A stretch of DNA of 41,144 nucleotides, taken from Kaistella soli. Lineage in GTDB: Bacteria; Bacteroidota; Bacteroidia; Flavobacteriales; Weeksellaceae. Numbering within the stretch: the stretch's first letter is position 1; each line of letters starts with the position of its first letter. Positions 8,401 to 17,646 of this stretch are shown here, piece after piece. The position numbers were made by a program, and so were the translations under genes. The DNA lies in contig NZ_JAHOPF010000008.1 in the NCBI RefSeq assembly GCF_019038595.1, positions 1-41,144 of the forward strand, read 5' to 3'. The notes beneath the pieces are model-generated. The model searched no databases. It worked only from the letters and a program-made list of their open reading frames with translations, and was not told where the DNA came from.

Positions 8401-11400
8401 TTGTGGCGGTGGTTCTTCCTTTTGCGTCTGTAAAAGAAACCGAGGTGATCCCTTTTGGCGAAACGGTTTTTTTGGTAAACTGGTCGATACCGTTTCTGTC
8501 ACTGTCAAAACCATATACCGTTTGGGTGATGAGATCTTTGATTCCTTCATTGGTCACCACCCCTTTTTGTGTGGTTTTAATGGTACGGTCCAGTTCGTCA
8601 TAATTATAGGTAACAAAATTATTTTTGAACTCATCTTCATTAAGCATCTGGTTGCTTTGAGGTGAAAAATTATTCATTGCCACCATTACAGAGGAGGATT
8701 CGCGGGTAGCCAGCCTGTTTGCAAAAGACTTAATCACCCTACCTTTTAAATCCTTAAGCGGAGACTTACCATATGTATAAATATAATTATTGGCGGAACC
8801 TCCATAAAGCTTTTTCACCGCAAGCTCTTCACCCCATCCGTTTGTCTGTACACTGCTGAAGTAGTTCAGTGTCGGTACCACGCCATTAACAACGGGAGCT
8901 TTCTTTTCTGTTACCGCTGTTTTTGAATTATAGTCTCCGGTTTTGGAATAGTACAGCTTTATAGTCCATCCGGTATCAGACGGTGCAAGGTATTCTGTTG
9001 GTCTTCCAAAACTGTCGTATTTATATCTGGCAGTCTGACCATTGATATCTGTAACCGAGTCAGGCACCCCAAAAAGATAGTCGTAGGTGGTACTGCTGCT
9101 CAGTCCTCTTGCATCAGTTACTCCGGTAATATAGGTATTATAAACAGGATCGTACTCATATTGATAAAACATCCGGTCTCCTTCTGTTTCACCGCTGTTT
9201 TTCGGGAATGTCGCTTTTGTAATGTTTCCGTAAAGGTCATACTCATATTTATATTCCGCGAAATCACTGTCCATAAACCGTTTAATCTTTACAATTTCTC
9301 CTTTGCTGTTGATTTCGGTTTCAGATTTCCGCAAAATATTACCCGATGCGTCAGACACGGTATGCAATTGGGGAATACCTCCGACATTATTTGCCGTTAC
9401 CGGATGATACATGATGGTTACTCTAAGATCATCTGAAGTATCTGTGGATGTAGATCCCAAGTCAGTAAATCTGGTCACATTACCGTATCTGTCATATTCA
9501 TTAACTGTTGACAGCAACGTTTTGCTGTGACTGGCAGCGCCTGAATATTCTGTTGTGATGCTTTCGGTTTGGTAAAGGAAAGGAATTATACGCCCTATGT
9601 CTCCGAACTTCGGTTCTTGCTGGAGATCATTCAGGGCATAGCTGTCCGCTGGCTGGTTAAAATAACGGTAGGTATAGTTTACCCTTTGTCTTTCTCTGCC
9701 AATGCTGTCTAAAGTATAAGTAGATTTTACCAGTCCTTTTTTGTAAAAATACTGTCTTACCGATGAATCATCGTAAGGAACATAAAAGTCAGAAGAATGA
9801 TCATAGGACGTATTATCATAATACGTGTTTTTGTAATTGGTTTCATATTCAGTGACCTGAGTGATTCCCGTCATGTCCTTTGTAGTCACCTTACCGAAAC
9901 CTAAGAAGCTGCGTTCTCTTCTGTCCTGGATTCCATTTTCATATTCAAAATAGTATTTTTTAAAATTGGGAGGCAAACTAGCTTTATCGTATTGTCCAAG
10001 AGTAGAGGTAGATTCGAGATCATCTATTTCTAATTTTGTAAATGCCTGCTTTGTAAAAGGCATCTGGTAAGTGTTTCCTATTTTCTGTTGGTTTATTTGA
10101 TTGATATTCCCATATGTTAAATACATGTTACCCCCTAATGGATTTTCAATTGAAGATAACAAATTAAATTTATCTGCCTGATTTTTGATTACAGTCATCT
10201 GTGTATCACTGGTTGAAAAAAGAATATCAGGTAGTCCGTCGCCATTGAAATCTCTTAAATCTATCGTTTGCTTATTGGTGGATTTGTCACTACCATAGCC
10301 TAAGGAAAGGCATATTTTTAACCCAAAGGCAACGCAAGCTGTACCATATACGTTCAACCCAGATGAATTTTGATTATTTTCTATTTCAAAGTTCACTGTA
10401 CCCAAATTGATTGCATTGGTACTGAATCTTGCACCTGTATTTACATATAGGCTATAGCTTGTATCGTCCCTTACCAATTTATCGACCAGCCCATCTCCAG
10501 TGACATCGATAAAAAAAATGGTATTGTGAGAATAAGAGAAATTTTTTGCTACCCCTAACACCCAGCTACCATTTCCTAAATTAATACCACCTCCTCCAGA
10601 CACAGCTTCTGTTTCGTTTTTGAAAACATCATCACCAATATTCCAACCATCCTCATAATCAAAATCTTTTCCATTGTTAATGTAAACTTGGCCTTTTGAA
10701 ATATAGTCAACCAATCCATCTCCATTGACATCAAACCATATGTTCCTATTTGTGGATTCTGAACTGCCCAGATTTGTACTTACGCTTGCTCCAGATGCTG
10801 AAAAAGAAGATCCCATTTGTGAGTATAATTCTCCCCAAGAATTTGCTCCTGAAGTTTGAGTATTGCTATTTTTTTCCGGATTAATACTTCGAGTAATGGA
10901 TCCCCCAATATTTGTATTTTTAGTTGTATTTTTTATTGTTTTATCTTCTATTGTAACAGGGTTTGTCAGTGCCCCAGAAATGTTTGTTTTATAGTATTTA
11001 TCTCCAACAATTATATCGGGATACTGATCACCATTGAAATCTTGAAAATGCTCTGAGCTTTCATCTCTGGAAAACCCACCTGAAATATTAAAGGGACCAG
11101 CACCGCCATATATATTTAAACTATTTCCTTTAGTGTGCAAAATAATACCCGTAGGATTTGCAGAAATAAAAATAGGGTTACTTTCAAATGTTACGGAGGG
11201 TTTTCGAGCCAGAAGATTATAAGGTTGCATATAATTACCGTCCAAAAAAGCAGATTCCATTGGAGAATCGTAGCTTTCATTTTCAGAGTTATATGATAGA
11301 GGTGTGAAGTATCGGGAGCTTTGTTGCTGGTTGATGTAATTCAACATACAAGATTCGTAATTTGCAGCACCTGGCTGCCCACAGTCCGGAACTGGAAAAT

Positions 11401-14400
11401 CTTCTTCATTAACCGGCGCATTTGCAATTTTTTTCTCATCAAGATAGCTACCATCAGTACCATTATAAGAAAACTCGCCCCATCCTTGCCAATTACTACC
11501 AGTAGTTTGATTATAATTTTTAGTCTGAGAACGATACGAATAATAATTTATTTTTATTTCAGTTTGTTCTGCGAAACAGTTATTAGAAATCTTTTCGACA
11601 TAAGGATTTAAACCCGACAAATATTTTGCAACTTCATAATTATCTGCGTGAATTTCAAATAAAACTTGAGAAAAACCCGGATTATTATCATGGTAATTAT
11701 CAATGTAAGGGATAGGCATTACGTTTCCTGTTATCCGCACCTTTTTCTTCAATATGTAAGTAGGATACACTGTGCCTTCTTTATTGTAATTTGTAAACTT
11801 CATTGAAAAAGTTACTTCACTGTTCTCAATGTTTTGTATTGGTATATAGACATTCTGATCGAAACAATTGGTGAATTTTGGATACCATCTTGTATTAGCT
11901 CTTAGTCCAAAGTCACCGTTTTTCGGACTTGACTGAACTTTAACCATTTCTGAAAATGCTTTATATAAAACACCCATTTTGTACTCTTGATCACCATCTA
12001 CAGTAGTTATTGTAACTTTTGGTGACCAATTTATTTTATCCCATGCTACATTAGTATCACTACTTACTTCAAAAAATAAAAATGTTAATCTCGGACTTGT
12101 ATCAGTACTTAATGAATTAAATTGAATATTTTGAATATCAACGTTAGCAATTAAGTTTTCATCTGAAGCTAATTTGGTAAGCGTCTCTCCCTTTTTCAGT
12201 TTTTGATAAAAAATAAGTGCCGGAGCATCAGACATTCCGAAATCTGCTGTATCACTTATTTTCTTTTCAAGCTTATATATTTTAAAGTTCAAATCGTCAG
12301 AAAAAGTTTCTGAACTTAAATTTGTCCAAGATATTGCTCCTTTACCTTTTTCACTGACTCCGTTTCCTTTATAAGAATTCTTAAGGAAAGAATTTTTTGA
12401 ATTAAATTTAAAAAAATCATTACCATTAGTATCCTTTATATTCATATCTGATGAAACAAAATCAGGAGTTGACACGTAATTGATCTTAGTTTCTACATTT
12501 ATTTTATCTCCTGTTGGATTTCTTTTTGAACTTGCAACAATATAAATACGCTGACCTTTCTCAATAGCAATAGCGGATGCATTCAGAGTTTCTGATTGTC
12601 CTTTAAAAGTCAGGTTAATCTTAGACCCCAGTATTGTTGCAACAGGAAGATTTGGATCATTTTCATTGGCCCGCATTAATCCTCCCTTTTCAATCCATAC
12701 ATCAACACCGTCAACTGAATTCTGCTCTAAAGAAATTAGATTGGAAATGTTAATCCTCCCTCTGTTAGGTGCTTCCCATACTCTTACAATATTTGCCAAT
12801 AAATTTGATTCTTCCTCGGGGATTTCTGTAGAAGGGGCATCCACGCCCTTTATAATGGCGTTAGGCGTATCAGTGAGTGCTGCGGAATACCCTTGCACAC
12901 TAGAAAAGTAATTACTAATATTTCCATTGCTGAGGCGAATTCTATTGAAAAATGGCAGACCATAATATAATAAATCAGGTAAACCATCACCATTAACGTC
13001 AGAAAAATATACTGGTGAGTTACCCTTTGTTGTAGAAAATGTAACACCGCCTTGAATATACTTTAAACTAAGTTCTACACCAAATGAATTTATATATGAG
13101 TTATTTTTTGAAAGGGGAATGTTGTTTAAACCAATTACAGTAGATAAACTTGAACTAAATGCATCACCTAAATTTTTTCTATATTGAATAGAACCAGAAT
13201 CTCTATAAAAAACTTTATCAGGCAGACCATCACCGTCCATATCCATCATTAAGGATTTTCCGAAATTTTCATTTTCAGCATAAGTGTAATTGATTCCTCC
13301 TGTCCTCTTTTTGTTTCCCGAACTACCAAAGCCCACTCCAAAGGTCAGTGCCCCTTTAAAATTTTCGCTTTTTCCCTGTGTGCCACTAATTAAAGACATT
13401 TTTGCTTTATCATAGTTACCACTTGTAAGATTGTCAGAGGGAGAAGTGATGTTTTGTGAATATTTTGAAAAAAGGCCCTCATCAGACGTGCCATCATAGG
13501 TCCCCGGCTCTTCATCTTTTGGATGTAAAATTGTATAATTAAAAGTATGTTTGTGAAAACTGTTACCTTTACCATCCGACTGGGTAATGAAGGCTAAGAG
13601 ATTTTTTTCAAACTCTCCCAATTTATAATTTAAACTATATTCTCTAATTTTTGTTCCAGATCTTTTGACTATAATTTTATGCAAAAGCTTAAAGTCTGAA
13701 ATCTTCACCCCTAGTTTGTAGCTTGATGTCGCATCGGATCTTATAGCATCCTGATTTAAAAATTCTACTGTGGTGGTATTATTGGAGTATGCAATCTGTG
13801 CTAAGTATTTGTTTTTTCCTCCGCCACTATTCGAATTATCAGACTCTAAGTAATTATAGGTTATTTCATTACCATACACATCCGTCACCGTTTTTAAAAA
13901 CCATTTAACTATTTTACCTGAATTATCTTTTAATGATTCTGTATATTTTTTAACAGTGCCATCCTGACTTCTAATTTCCCATCTGTAGGTTTTAGGATCC
14001 GTTCCTTGCCTGATAATTAATGTTCCCTCCTTTACGCCAGTTCTAAAATAAAACTGTCTTTCTCCTGAAGTATTACGGTCAGCATTATTTAATTGACTAA
14101 AATCTGTTTTATTTGGTAAAAATTCATCATTAAAAACTAACTGTTCTCCATTAATAGTATATATTTCTGATTCTTTAATTGTATTAAACTCAGGCACGCC
14201 CCATCTAGTATCTATGTCAATTGTTTCCAGCGGTATATCCCAACCTAATCCAGCCCATCCTCCCGTCTTGGCATCACTATTATAATTGATAGAAATAGCA
14301 GGCTGAAATCCATTAATTCCCGCAGGTATTTCTATGGGATATGAAACGTTGGCAGAACCTTGCTGATTAGCTACAGGGGGCGAAATCATATTGATTTTTG

Positions 14401-15724
14401 AGGCCGGATTTGCTACCGGAATATCGTTCGTGCTGGTTGGGGTAAAGGAAGAAGTCTCCGGGCTTTCCGGATTTTTAATAATGCCGTTTACATAGTCGGT
14501 ATCTCCACCTCCGTTTTCAACCGTTAAAATAACATACTGCTGTTCCGTGTTAATACTGTCGATAACTGTCCGCTGCCATTTTTTTTGCTGATAATCAAAT
14601 CGGAAAGTTGAAATCTCATGCTCCCTGAATCCTTTAGGAATCTTATTTCTGTCGTAAGGCAGGTGAATGGTTTTCTTTCCTTCCGCAAGAGTTTTATACC
14701 GATATCCCGTAAAATCTTTACTTACATTGGTTATCGAAGCCTCCACCGGGGGCAGGTCTATACTTCTCAGACCTGACAGAAAACCGAAACGGTCCTTAAA
14801 CAGCACATTTTCTTCCGGTTTAGTGAATAAGTCTGTCGCTGATCCTCGAGAATCAAACTTAGTGATCCTTTCTTCTGTAAAACTGCCGTCTTCTTTTATA
14901 AATTTAATTTTAATATCATTCTTTGAAGATGGGTAAGAGTCAAAATATTCGAATTCATTATTATTGGCGGATATTTCTTTTCCGGATATAATAATAGATT
15001 TAATCCCCGCACTGCTGTTTACAAAACCGCGTAAATAAATTTTGTTATCCGCAACCACTTTACCCGTAACCGTATAAAAAGAATCTCTGTTCGTTTTATG
15101 TGATTCAACAATACGTACCTCTTTTATCCGGTAAAAATCTTTTAAGCGGACTGCATTGAACAGTATCTGATTGTTTCCCTGATGAAGCAGTTCAGGACTT
15201 ATTTCTTCTTTAACAGTAATCCATGAGTTTCCTTCGGTCTTTATATAACCTCCTAACGAGAAACTGCGGTTGATACTCCGTGTCACCGATGAAGAACTAT
15301 TTACTCCGTATACTGAATAAACCAGAATGTACTGCTTATTCCTGTCATATTGCCGCAAATTTACATTATAAATGTTATCAGATGGATCGTCGCTAATGTT
15401 AGTTACCTTTTCGCTTCCAATCAATCCTTCATGTTGGTCGGTGCTGGGATATGCCAAATCTGTCTCCTCCCGTGGAACCGGAAGCATCCTGCCCAACGCC
15501 AGCATTTCTTCCTGCGCAGATCTTCCCTTTGACGGATAGACTTTTGTGCCAGCCGTCAGCGATGCGCTGATCAAATTATCATTGAAAAAAGAAGGGCTTG
15601 CCTTTTCAGTGACAGGTATTGATTTTCTTTTTTCATTAGGATTGGTAAATGAAAAAAACAGAGAAATAAGAAGCAAAAAAAGTCCTGCATTCTTAACAGA
15701 AAAGAAAGAATTTGAGTTATTCAT
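5483..15724 (-). CDS. SpvB/TcB/RHS-repeat giant toxin
   Basis: This 3413-residue protein begins with a signal-peptide-like segment (GLFLLLISLFFSF, residues about 14-26). An SpvB domain lies near 455-560 (PIEIPAGINGFQPAISINYN, GWAGLGWDIP). At least six FG-GAP/VCBS calcium-type loops of the form D-x-N/D-G-D-G-L-P-D occur near residues 820, 908, 1560, 1663, 1738 and 1825. A TcdB middle-domain signature (DRRERSFLGFGKV) comes next. RHS/YD repeats fill about 1990-3050, and the RHS core runs from about 3070 (YWVHPDHLGSGSV) to DPNGKQ at 3202. The variable tip (3203-3413) has HAGRAGSSF and GRGFNVNRQGGFGGF, a pattern seen in ribonuclease-type CdiA/Rhs tips. TcB/TcC-like shells enclose and release their tip, so this should be a secreted or surface-delivered toxin. 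It is the third gene of a four-gene unit, with gaps of 14 bases upstream and 6 downstream. Confidence 0.93.
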   Translation of the reverse strand: MNNSNSFFSVKNAGLFLLLISLFFSFTNPNEKRKSIPVTEKASPSFFNDNLISASLTAGTKVYPSKGRSAQEEMLALGRMLPVPREETDLAYPSTDQHEGLIGSEKVTNISDDPSDNIYNVNLRQYDRNKQYILVYSVYGVNSSSSVTRSINRSFSLGGYIKTEGNSWITVKEEISPELLHQGNNQILFNAVRLKDFYRIKEVRIVESHKTNRDSFYTVTGKVVADNKIYLRGFVNSSAGIKSIIISGKEISANNNEFEYFDSYPSSKNDIKIKFIKEDGSFTEERITKFDSRGSATDLFTKPEENVLFKDRFGFLSGLRSIDLPPVEASITNVSKDFTGYRYKTLAEGKKTIHLPYDRNKIPKGFREHEISTFRFDYQQKKWQRTVIDSINTEQQYVILTVENGGGDTDYVNGIIKNPESPETSSFTPTSTNDIPVANPASKINMISPPVANQQGSANVSYPIEIPAGINGFQPAISINYNSDAKTGGWAGLGWDIPLETIDIDTRWGVPEFNTIKESEIYTINGEQLVFNDEFLPNKTDFSQLNNADRNTSGERQFYFRTGVKEGTLIIRQGTDPKTYRWEIRSQDGTVKKYTESLKDNSGKIVKWFLKTVTDVYGNEITYNYLESDNSNSGGGKNKYLAQIAYSNNTTTVEFLNQDAIRSDATSSYKLGVKISDFKLLHKIIVKRSGTKIREYSLNYKLGEFEKNLLAFITQSDGKGNSFHKHTFNYTILHPKDEEPGTYDGTSDEGLFSKYSQNITSPSDNLTSGNYDKAKMSLISGTQGKSENFKGALTFGVGFGSSGNKKRTGGINYTYAENENFGKSLMMDMDGDGLPDKVFYRDSGSIQYRKNLGDAFSSSLSTVIGLNNIPLSKNNSYINSFGVELSLKYIQGGVTFSTTKGNSPVYFSDVNGDGLPDLLYYGLPFFNRIRLSNGNISNYFSSVQGYSAALTDTPNAIIKGVDAPSTEIPEEESNLLANIVRVWEAPNRGRINISNLISLEQNSVDGVDVWIEKGGLMRANENDPNLPVATILGSKINLTFKGQSETLNASAIAIEKGQRIYIVASSKRNPTGDKINVETKINYVSTPDFVSSDMNIKDTNGNDFFKFNSKNSFLKNSYKGNGVSEKGKGAISWTNLSSETFSDDLNFKIYKLEKKISDTADFGMSDAPALIFYQKLKKGETLTKLASDENLIANVDIQNIQFNSLSTDTSPRLTFLFFEVSSDTNVAWDKINWSPKVTITTVDGDQEYKMGVLYKAFSEMVKVQSSPKNGDFGLRANTRWYPKFTNCFDQNVYIPIQNIENSEVTFSMKFTNYNKEGTVYPTYILKKKVRITGNVMPIPYIDNYHDNNPGFSQVLFEIHADNYEVAKYLSGLNPYVEKISNNCFAEQTEIKINYYSYRSQTKNYNQTTGSNWQGWGEFSYNGTDGSYLDEKKIANAPVNEEDFPVPDCGQPGAANYESCMLNYINQQQSSRYFTPLSYNSENESYDSPMESAFLDGNYMQPYNLLARKPSVTFESNPIFISANPTGIILHTKGNSLNIYGGAGPFNISGGFSRDESSEHFQDFNGDQYPDIIVGDKYYKTNISGALTNPVTIEDKTIKNTTKNTNIGGSITRSINPEKNSNTQTSGANSWGELYSQMGSSFSASGASVSTNLGSSESTNRNIWFDVNGDGLVDYISKGQVYINNGKDFDYEDGWNIGDDVFKNETEAVSGGGGINLGNGSWVLGVAKNFSYSHNTIFFIDVTGDGLVDKLVRDDTSYSLYVNTGARFSTNAINLGTVNFEIENNQNSSGLNVYGTACVAFGLKICLSLGYGSDKSTNKQTIDLRDFNGDGLPDILFSTSDTQMTVIKNQADKFNLLSSIENPLGGNMYLTYGNINQINQQKIGNTYQMPFTKQAFTKLEIDDLESTSTLGQYDKASLPPNFKKYYFEYENGIQDRRERSFLGFGKVTTKDMTGITQVTEYETNYKNTYYDNTSYDHSSDFYVPYDDSSVRQYFYKKGLVKSTYTLDSIGRERQRVNYTYRYFNQPADSYALNDLQQEPKFGDIGRIIPFLYQTESITTEYSGAASHSKTLLSTVNEYDRYGNVTRFTDLGSTSTDTSDDLRVTIMYHPVTANNVGGIPQLHTVSDASGNILRKSETEINSKGEIVKIKRFMDSDFAEYKYEYDLYGNITKATFPKNSGETEGDRMFYQYEYDPVYNTYITGVTDARGLSSSTTYDYLFGVPDSVTDINGQTARYKYDSFGRPTEYLAPSDTGWTIKLYYSKTGDYNSKTAVTEKKAPVVNGVVPTLNYFSSVQTNGWGEELAVKKLYGGSANNYIYTYGKSPLKDLKGRVIKSFANRLATRESSSVMVAMNNFSPQSNQMLNEDEFKNNFVTYNYDELDRTIKTTQKGVVTNEGIKDLITQTVYGFDSDRNGIDQFTKKTVSPKGITSVSFTDAKGRTTATKQVGDQKTLWTSYSYDLLNQLTEVKDQNSNSIVYGYDQLGRRISQTHPDAGTSTYEYDLNNNLIYSDNAVLRDLNQKIRYTYKFNRLTGIRYPQYQVTYEYGDRHATDFGAGRLIKMTDHTGIQMYRYSAQGQIIENKRVMVAPNVAPKVFKTNFVYDTYNRINKITYPDSEEVFYNYTPFGLLDNIKSKAAESPDLEPIVTNILYDYNEQTREITAGNGTKTQYSYDVWGRLQELVLVGTTSDIRKNRYLFDKDANISSINTTVPMHGTDVVNDISVATEKTFQYDGFNRLRNSVIKAIGKEEKKYYQLEMDYTDMHGIANKNSRWKTYQTAALCENPAAEGYKAVYQYEDRNHPNAVSSVEFHSPNESAAFTTPWDCRTGYNIVIYPTSENYTYDANGNMTKVELRHGTPGEIILEDSGMANERQLFWDAQNRLQGISEDRALHHYVYDEEGQRALKSEGASRTLFKDGNLNTRPGPTVMGDYTYYPNGYVVANDRQVSKHYYIGSNKVAARVAETPGHLFMSPENHDLQKLSGVLQQEVDDMALNAGLPRIEWPNPLPDTAPVRESEEDCSMEVLIQADQFFRSRNQICYQKIMKGYETAMLNGTVCAFWHQFKLDDCMTDLQPEEQRYQTYWVHPDHLGSGSVITNQSGETTNWYEYMPFGEMLMEQSNNEYNNPFKYNGKELDEATGLYYYGARYYDPKTSIWLSVDPLAVYNPVMESEFYGDGQHNGGVFNSGNLNPYIYTYQNPTRYIDPNGKQTESYATRHDDNDMSQVVTIRGGSYYQNTTNTPAIVANKINSWFGGDADYFVEKKSYNGADNRFIHEAVDTSAGTLIGGGVGKIVGPLLGNISSKISNRFIPDAGKLLNSMLASSKNGMSAIGRALQKHAGRAGSSFENVIYSGKTATDDAMKIVNDIVTSKPMIDLEKNGTKTFYDKATGRGFNVNRQGGFGGFRELGKRDINNVQKVLKK

Positions 15725-15738
15725 TATGCGAATGCGTA

Positions 15739-17580
15739 TTAATGTATTAGTAAGTTGTAGCCTTTAGACTCTTCAGGAATAAATATCTTAACGTTATAGT
15801 ACCCGGTTACAGGAGGTATAGTTAATGTAGAAATGAGGTTGTCGGTAGCATGATACTGCCCCTGCTTCAGCAGTTTCCCTAGGGAATTATAAATCTGAAC
15901 CGTGATGGGTTTCGGTGTTTTTAATTCCACTTTTACCGTAATAATACCATCTTTAGAGGGGTTAGGATAAAGGATGATGCTTTTGAACAAAGAGTTGGCA
16001 TTATGGTTGGCATAATCTGCCTGACTGAGTACATTAATCTGTTTCACTACCTCGCAGCCAAGCCGGTTCTTTACTTTTAAAGTATAGCTTCCCAGACCAT
16101 CCAATACATAAGGAGGCTGTGCAATAGTGCTACCGTTGGGCTTTAATAGGGTATAGTGATAATTTTCAAAGTTAATGTCCAACTCAATAGGTTCACCTGT
16201 CCACAGATAATTATCCTGAACGTTTTGGTTCGCGATAGCCTCCATATCAAAAGTTTTGATGATATCCGGGAGCTGACCTGCCCGGTGAACTGTTAAACGG
16301 TAGTTGCCGGGAGTGAGATCCGCCAAAACGATTTGGTCCCCTGAAATGGGTACATGACCGGCAGCTTCCCTATCAGTATTTAGATCCCAAAGGCTATAGG
16401 CGTCCGCTCTAACTCCAGCAGGAACATCAATCCTGACCATCCTGCTTTGAAGTTCAGTACATGTACTCACCAAGCTGATTCCTCCTGAGGCCTGGGGCTG
16501 CGCTAACGTAAAGTAGTCTGTGCCGTTATGGTCAAGATCCCATGTAATATTCTTATAGACCAGGATGGAATCGTTCTTCATTTCTCCACTGAAGAGTTCG
16601 GAAATATCATTCTGATAATCTTCTGCGGTGCGGAATATTTTAAGTTTTGGTAAGTCAGAACCTGTCTGGATGTCTTTTAATCTGAAATAAACCGCGGCGT
16701 TGATTCCGGCTCCGGATTTTACCTGCACTTTCCACACTCTCAACATGTTGTCCTTTGGATGTACTGAAAGGAGATCTTCAACAGGAAAAACAAGCGCTTC
16801 ATTATTATCTCCCCACAACAGAAAATCCATATTATCCAAAGAACCGGTATTGTCTGCATTTAGAGTTTCCCTTTCATTCAGGGCAAATGTTACCGTACCC
16901 CGGTCACTGTTGGACGATTGCTTTTGGTACAGTTTGAAAACATCATCTCTGCCGATGCCTGTTATGCGGTAACCGTACTTTTTATTATCCCTGAAATTCC
17001 AGATAATATTTCCTTCAGATGATAAATAGTTTTTTTCAGAAATATAATTAATGGAAATTCCGTACTTTAAAGACAGATAAGTTTCTATTTTCTGCTTTTC
17101 ATAATTCGCCAGATTTCTGCTGAACACCAGCAGTTCCGGAATAAGAAGTTCCCTGTCTTTTAATGATGAGAGGAAGACATAGGGATTCCTGCTTTTGTCT
17201 TTTTTGGAGTAAGTAACTATCGCAGGCTGCGCAACAGGACTCTCTATTAATAATGAATCACTGTAATCGTATACTCCGGTAGTCGTCAATTGTGCGCTCC
17301 CCGCTTTACCAAGCAGAATGCGGTTCTCTCCTCCTATTTTATTTCCTGCATAAAAAACACTCATCCCCTGAAGTTTAGAACGGGTATTGGTTAAAAAGGG
17401 TCCTTTCAAGGTGTCTTTTATAAAATGAAAATTGAGCAGATGCCCTTCAATGGTATCCATTTCTGAAGGAATCTTCACAGTTTCTCTCCTGAAAACCAGA
17501 TCCGGTATATTGCCGAAGAGTCCCTGGGAGTAAACAAGAATATGGGTAATAAGTGAAAAAAGAATATAGATTTTTTTCAT
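15739..17580 (-). CDS. T9SS type A sorting domain protein (DUF8202-like)
   Basis: This 613-residue secreted protein has a signal peptide (MKKIYILFSLITHILVYSQG). Residues about 60-370 resemble the DUF8202 region common in Bacteroidota surface proteins (ELLVFSRNLANYEKQKIETY, LSLKYGISINY, GIGRDDVFKLYQKQ). Ig-like stretches follow. The last 80 residues are a type IX secretion type A sorting domain (ILYPNPSKDGIITVKVE, GYYNVKIF), so it should cross the outer membrane by T9SS and be attached to the surface or released. It ends 14 bases before the giant Rhs gene. Pairing of such a protein with an Rhs giant suggests that it helps export, anchor or display the toxin; that role is inference. Confidence 0.85.
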   Translation of the reverse strand: MKKIYILFSLITHILVYSQGLFGNIPDLVFRRETVKIPSEMDTIEGHLLNFHFIKDTLKGPFLTNTRSKLQGMSVFYAGNKIGGENRILLGKAGSAQLTTTGVYDYSDSLLIESPVAQPAIVTYSKKDKSRNPYVFLSSLKDRELLIPELLVFSRNLANYEKQKIETYLSLKYGISINYISEKNYLSSEGNIIWNFRDNKKYGYRITGIGRDDVFKLYQKQSSNSDRGTVTFALNERETLNADNTGSLDNMDFLLWGDNNEALVFPVEDLLSVHPKDNMLRVWKVQVKSGAGINAAVYFRLKDIQTGSDLPKLKIFRTAEDYQNDISELFSGEMKNDSILVYKNITWDLDHNGTDYFTLAQPQASGGISLVSTCTELQSRMVRIDVPAGVRADAYSLWDLNTDREAAGHVPISGDQIVLADLTPGNYRLTVHRAGQLPDIIKTFDMEAIANQNVQDNYLWTGEPIELDINFENYHYTLLKPNGSTIAQPPYVLDGLGSYTLKVKNRLGCEVVKQINVLSQADYANHNANSLFKSIILYPNPSKDGIITVKVELKTPKPITVQIYNSLGKLLKQGQYHATDNLISTLTIPPVTGYYNVKIFIPEESKGYNLLIH

Positions 17581-17646
17581 AGTTTGAGAGGATATTAATT
17601 CTTGATTAAAAGATGATATTGAAAATAAATTATATTTTTTTGTCTT